A program made the position numbers and the translations under genes. Under the pieces are notes generated by a model. The model made no database searches and had not been told where the DNA came from. It worked only from the letters and a program-made list of their open reading frames with translations. Below are positions 62,680-64,000 of a stretch of DNA of 64,000 nt, piece after piece (positions within the stretch are counted from its first letter, which is position 1; each line of letters opens with the position of its first letter). Origin of the DNA: Chitinophaga dinghuensis (GTDB lineage Bacteria; Bacteroidota; Bacteroidia; Chitinophagales; Chitinophagaceae); contig NZ_QLMA01000003.1 of the NCBI RefSeq assembly GCF_003259435.1, forward strand, positions 372,001-436,000. Reading direction: 5' to 3'.

Positions 62680-63171
62680 TTGAAAAAAATAGGCTTGATG
62701 TCGGACACCCATAGCTACCTGCATCCGCAGGTATTTCAATATTTTGAAGGTGTCGATGAAATATGGCATGCCGGAGATATTGGCGATAGTAAGATAGCCG
62801 ACCAACTGGAGGCATTTAAACCTTTTCGCGCCGTTTGGGGAAACATCGATGGGAAGGATATCCGTATCAGATATCCGGAAACCCTGCATTTTAACCTGGA
62901 AGGAGTACAGGTGATGATCACACATATTGGTGGATACCCTGGCAAATATGCCCCAGGCGTGAAGGCGGAACTGATCGCCCATCAATCCAAATTATTCATC
63001 TGCGGCCATTCGCATATCCTGAAAGTAATGCCCGACCCCAGCCTGGGATTACTCCACATGAATCCGGGGGCCTGTGGTCAGCAAGGCTGGCATAAAGTAA
63101 AAACACTACTCCGCTTTCAACTGGAAGTAGGACGTATTCAACAACTGGAAGTAATAGAATTGCCTAAATAA
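62680..63171 (+). CDS. YfcE/MJ0936-type metallophosphoesterase, probable TTG start
   Basis: About 163 residues. Metal ligands: SDTHSYLHP (Asp and His, ~9-17), HAGDIGD (~33), GNIDGKD (~62-68), THIGGYPG (~88) and GHSHI (~115). These proteins cleave phosphodiesters, in some cases of cyclic nucleotides; the substrate is unknown. Homologues start with the strand MKKIGLxSDTH, which here is encoded from TTG at 62680; the first in-frame ATG (62698) would cut away that strand. AGAGAAAAA precedes the TTG. A frame back to 62626 is also open but reads into the purU start. Confidence 0.85.
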   Translation: MKKIGLMSDTHSYLHPQVFQYFEGVDEIWHAGDIGDSKIADQLEAFKPFRAVWGNIDGKDIRIRYPETLHFNLEGVQVMITHIGGYPGKYAPGVKAELIAHQSKLFICGHSHILKVMPDPSLGLLHMNPGACGQQGWHKVKTLLRFQLEVGRIQQLEVIELPK

Positions 63172-63179
63172 CGACAAAA

Positions 63180-63201
63180 AGCCATCATTTGGCTATTTTT
63201 T
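63180..63201 (+). terminator. Terminator after the metallophosphoesterase gene
   Basis: AGCCA/TGGCT stem (63180-63184 with 63190-63194), 5-base loop, then ATTTTTT. Short but with a proper T-run, nine bases past the stop codon. Confidence 0.7.
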
Positions 63202-63248
63202 GAGGGTTTTGGAAGGGGAATTAGTATCTTGCCGCGCCCCGCAATAGA

Positions 63249-64000
63249 ATGACGCATATGACTAAACGATTATTCCTGTTAGCTTGTCTTATCTGTGCCG
63301 CTTTAATCCCTGCGGCCGGACAAAATGCGTTCTGGAGATTCCTCAAAACAGAAACAGACAGCGCTTACGTGGAAGACTATACGAATGAGCTCACAGCCCG
63401 ACTTTACTCCTCCCGGAAATATAATCGCTATGATATTGTGGATGTTAAGCTGAAAAAAGATATTCTATATCGTCCCAATTCGCCCATGAATATTGGCTTT
63501 GGTGCGAATTACAAATTTCTGGGCCTTAACCTGGGATTCAATTTCCCCTTCGTTAACAGACATAATGAAAAGTATGGGCAGACGAAATACCTCGACCTGC
63601 AAACCCATATATATCTTCGGAAGATTGTAGTGGACTTCTACGGGCAAACGTATAAAGGCTTTTATATTGCGAACCCGGACAAAGTGTTTGGAAAAGAATA
63701 TGTAACACAAAACCCATATCCACAACGGCCGGATATACGCAATACAGCAGTGGGACTGAATGCGCAGTATATTTTCAATGATAAGAAATTCTCTTACCGT
63801 GCACCTAACCTGCAGAATGAATATCAAAAGCGCAGCGCAGGCTCCTTCCTGGTAGGTGGAGATATCTTCCATGTACAGGTAAAAGGAGATTCCTCACTGG
63901 TACCTTATTACCTGGAGGATACCGCGTTTCTACACGATTTTCACTATCATAAATCCAGCATCATCAGTACTACGGCCAATGCCGGTTATGCTTATACTTT
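63249..64000 (+). CDS. DUF4421-type outer-membrane protein, N-terminal part
   Basis: The gene runs off the window end, with at least 250 codons visible. Start at ATG 63249 or 63258. Signal peptide MTKRLFLLACLICAALIPAAGQ, then a beta-rich chain: YVEDYTNELTARLYSSRKYNRYDI, YRPNSPMNIGFGANYKFLGLNLGFNFPF, alternating aromatic strands and turns throughout. This is the pattern of DUF4421 proteins of Bacteroidota, thought from their strand pattern to be outer-membrane barrels; the function is not known. The 3' end is not in view. Confidence 0.82.
   Translation, partial: MTHMTKRLFLLACLICAALIPAAGQNAFWRFLKTETDSAYVEDYTNELTARLYSSRKYNRYDIVDVKLKKDILYRPNSPMNIGFGANYKFLGLNLGFNFPFVNRHNEKYGQTKYLDLQTHIYLRKIVVDFYGQTYKGFYIANPDKVFGKEYVTQNPYPQRPDIRNTAVGLNAQYIFNDKKFSYRAPNLQNEYQKRSAGSFLVGGDIFHVQVKGDSSLVPYYLEDTAFLHDFHYHKSSIISTTANAGYAYT

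Overview
The window looks like chromosomal sequence of a Bacteroidota bacterium, most likely a member of the Chitinophagaceae (Chitinophaga-like). The evidence is a very large secreted protein ending in a type IX secretion sorting domain, a SusD/RagB-like lipoprotein, DUF3857/transglutaminase, DUF4954 and DUF4421 family proteins, poorly conserved ribosome binding sites, and a class I ribonucleotide reductase of the subtype shared by Bacteroidota and eukaryotes. I see no rRNA, tRNA, CRISPR array, insertion sequence or prophage. The species assignment is inference.

Layout. 1-7.5 kb: the tail of an RND efflux pump, a minus-strand run (SdpI-like protein, MFS transporter, TPR protein), a large AsmA-like envelope protein and a TrmH-type rRNA/tRNA methyltransferase. 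7.5-16.7 kb: a 1254-residue DUF3857/transglutaminase/TPR protein, an orphan SusD-like lipoprotein, and the nrdB-nrdA operon, which has DnaA-box-like sites far upstream. 17-20.4 kb: an ABC ATPase with an unfamiliar permease partner, and a conserved protein of unknown role. 20.6-26 kb: a leucine biosynthesis operon, leuC - methyltransferase - leuD - leuB - leuA. 26-34.5 kb: an OmpA-type barrel protein downstream of a 2347-residue adhesin-like protein with VCBS/FG-GAP, IPT/TIG and eight tandem MBG repeats. 34.7-35.4 kb: a VanX-type D-Ala-D-Ala dipeptidase.

35.5-41.3 kb is a non-phosphorylative L-fucose catabolic cluster: 2-keto-3-deoxyfuconate dehydrogenase, an unknown lipoprotein, an FAH-type hydrolase, a mutarotase, L-fuconolactonase, L-fucose dehydrogenase and the FucP symporter. 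The enolase-superfamily L-fuconate dehydratase that the route requires is not in the window. It is followed by an MbnP/MbnH-like pair (a WxW-motif lipoprotein and a MauG-type dihaem protein). The start codon of the MbnP-like gene lies in a perfect 12-bp inverted repeat that also resembles the fucP terminator.

43-54.5 kb holds housekeeping and envelope genes: tag, a DUF4954 beta-helix protein in tandem with glmS, an S9 peptidase whose 5' end carries an exact 74-bp tandem duplication, a histidine phosphatase lipoprotein, mgtE, a bestrophin-family channel and a small SET-domain protein. 54.6-60.6 kb is a complete histidine degradation operon (hutH-hutU-hutI-hutG) led by a MarR regulator with a palindromic candidate operator. 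It is followed by a ~320-bp imperfect inverted repeat built from GCAAAG words, a CHAD protein, purU, a metallophosphoesterase that probably starts at TTG, and the start of a DUF4421 protein cut by the window end.
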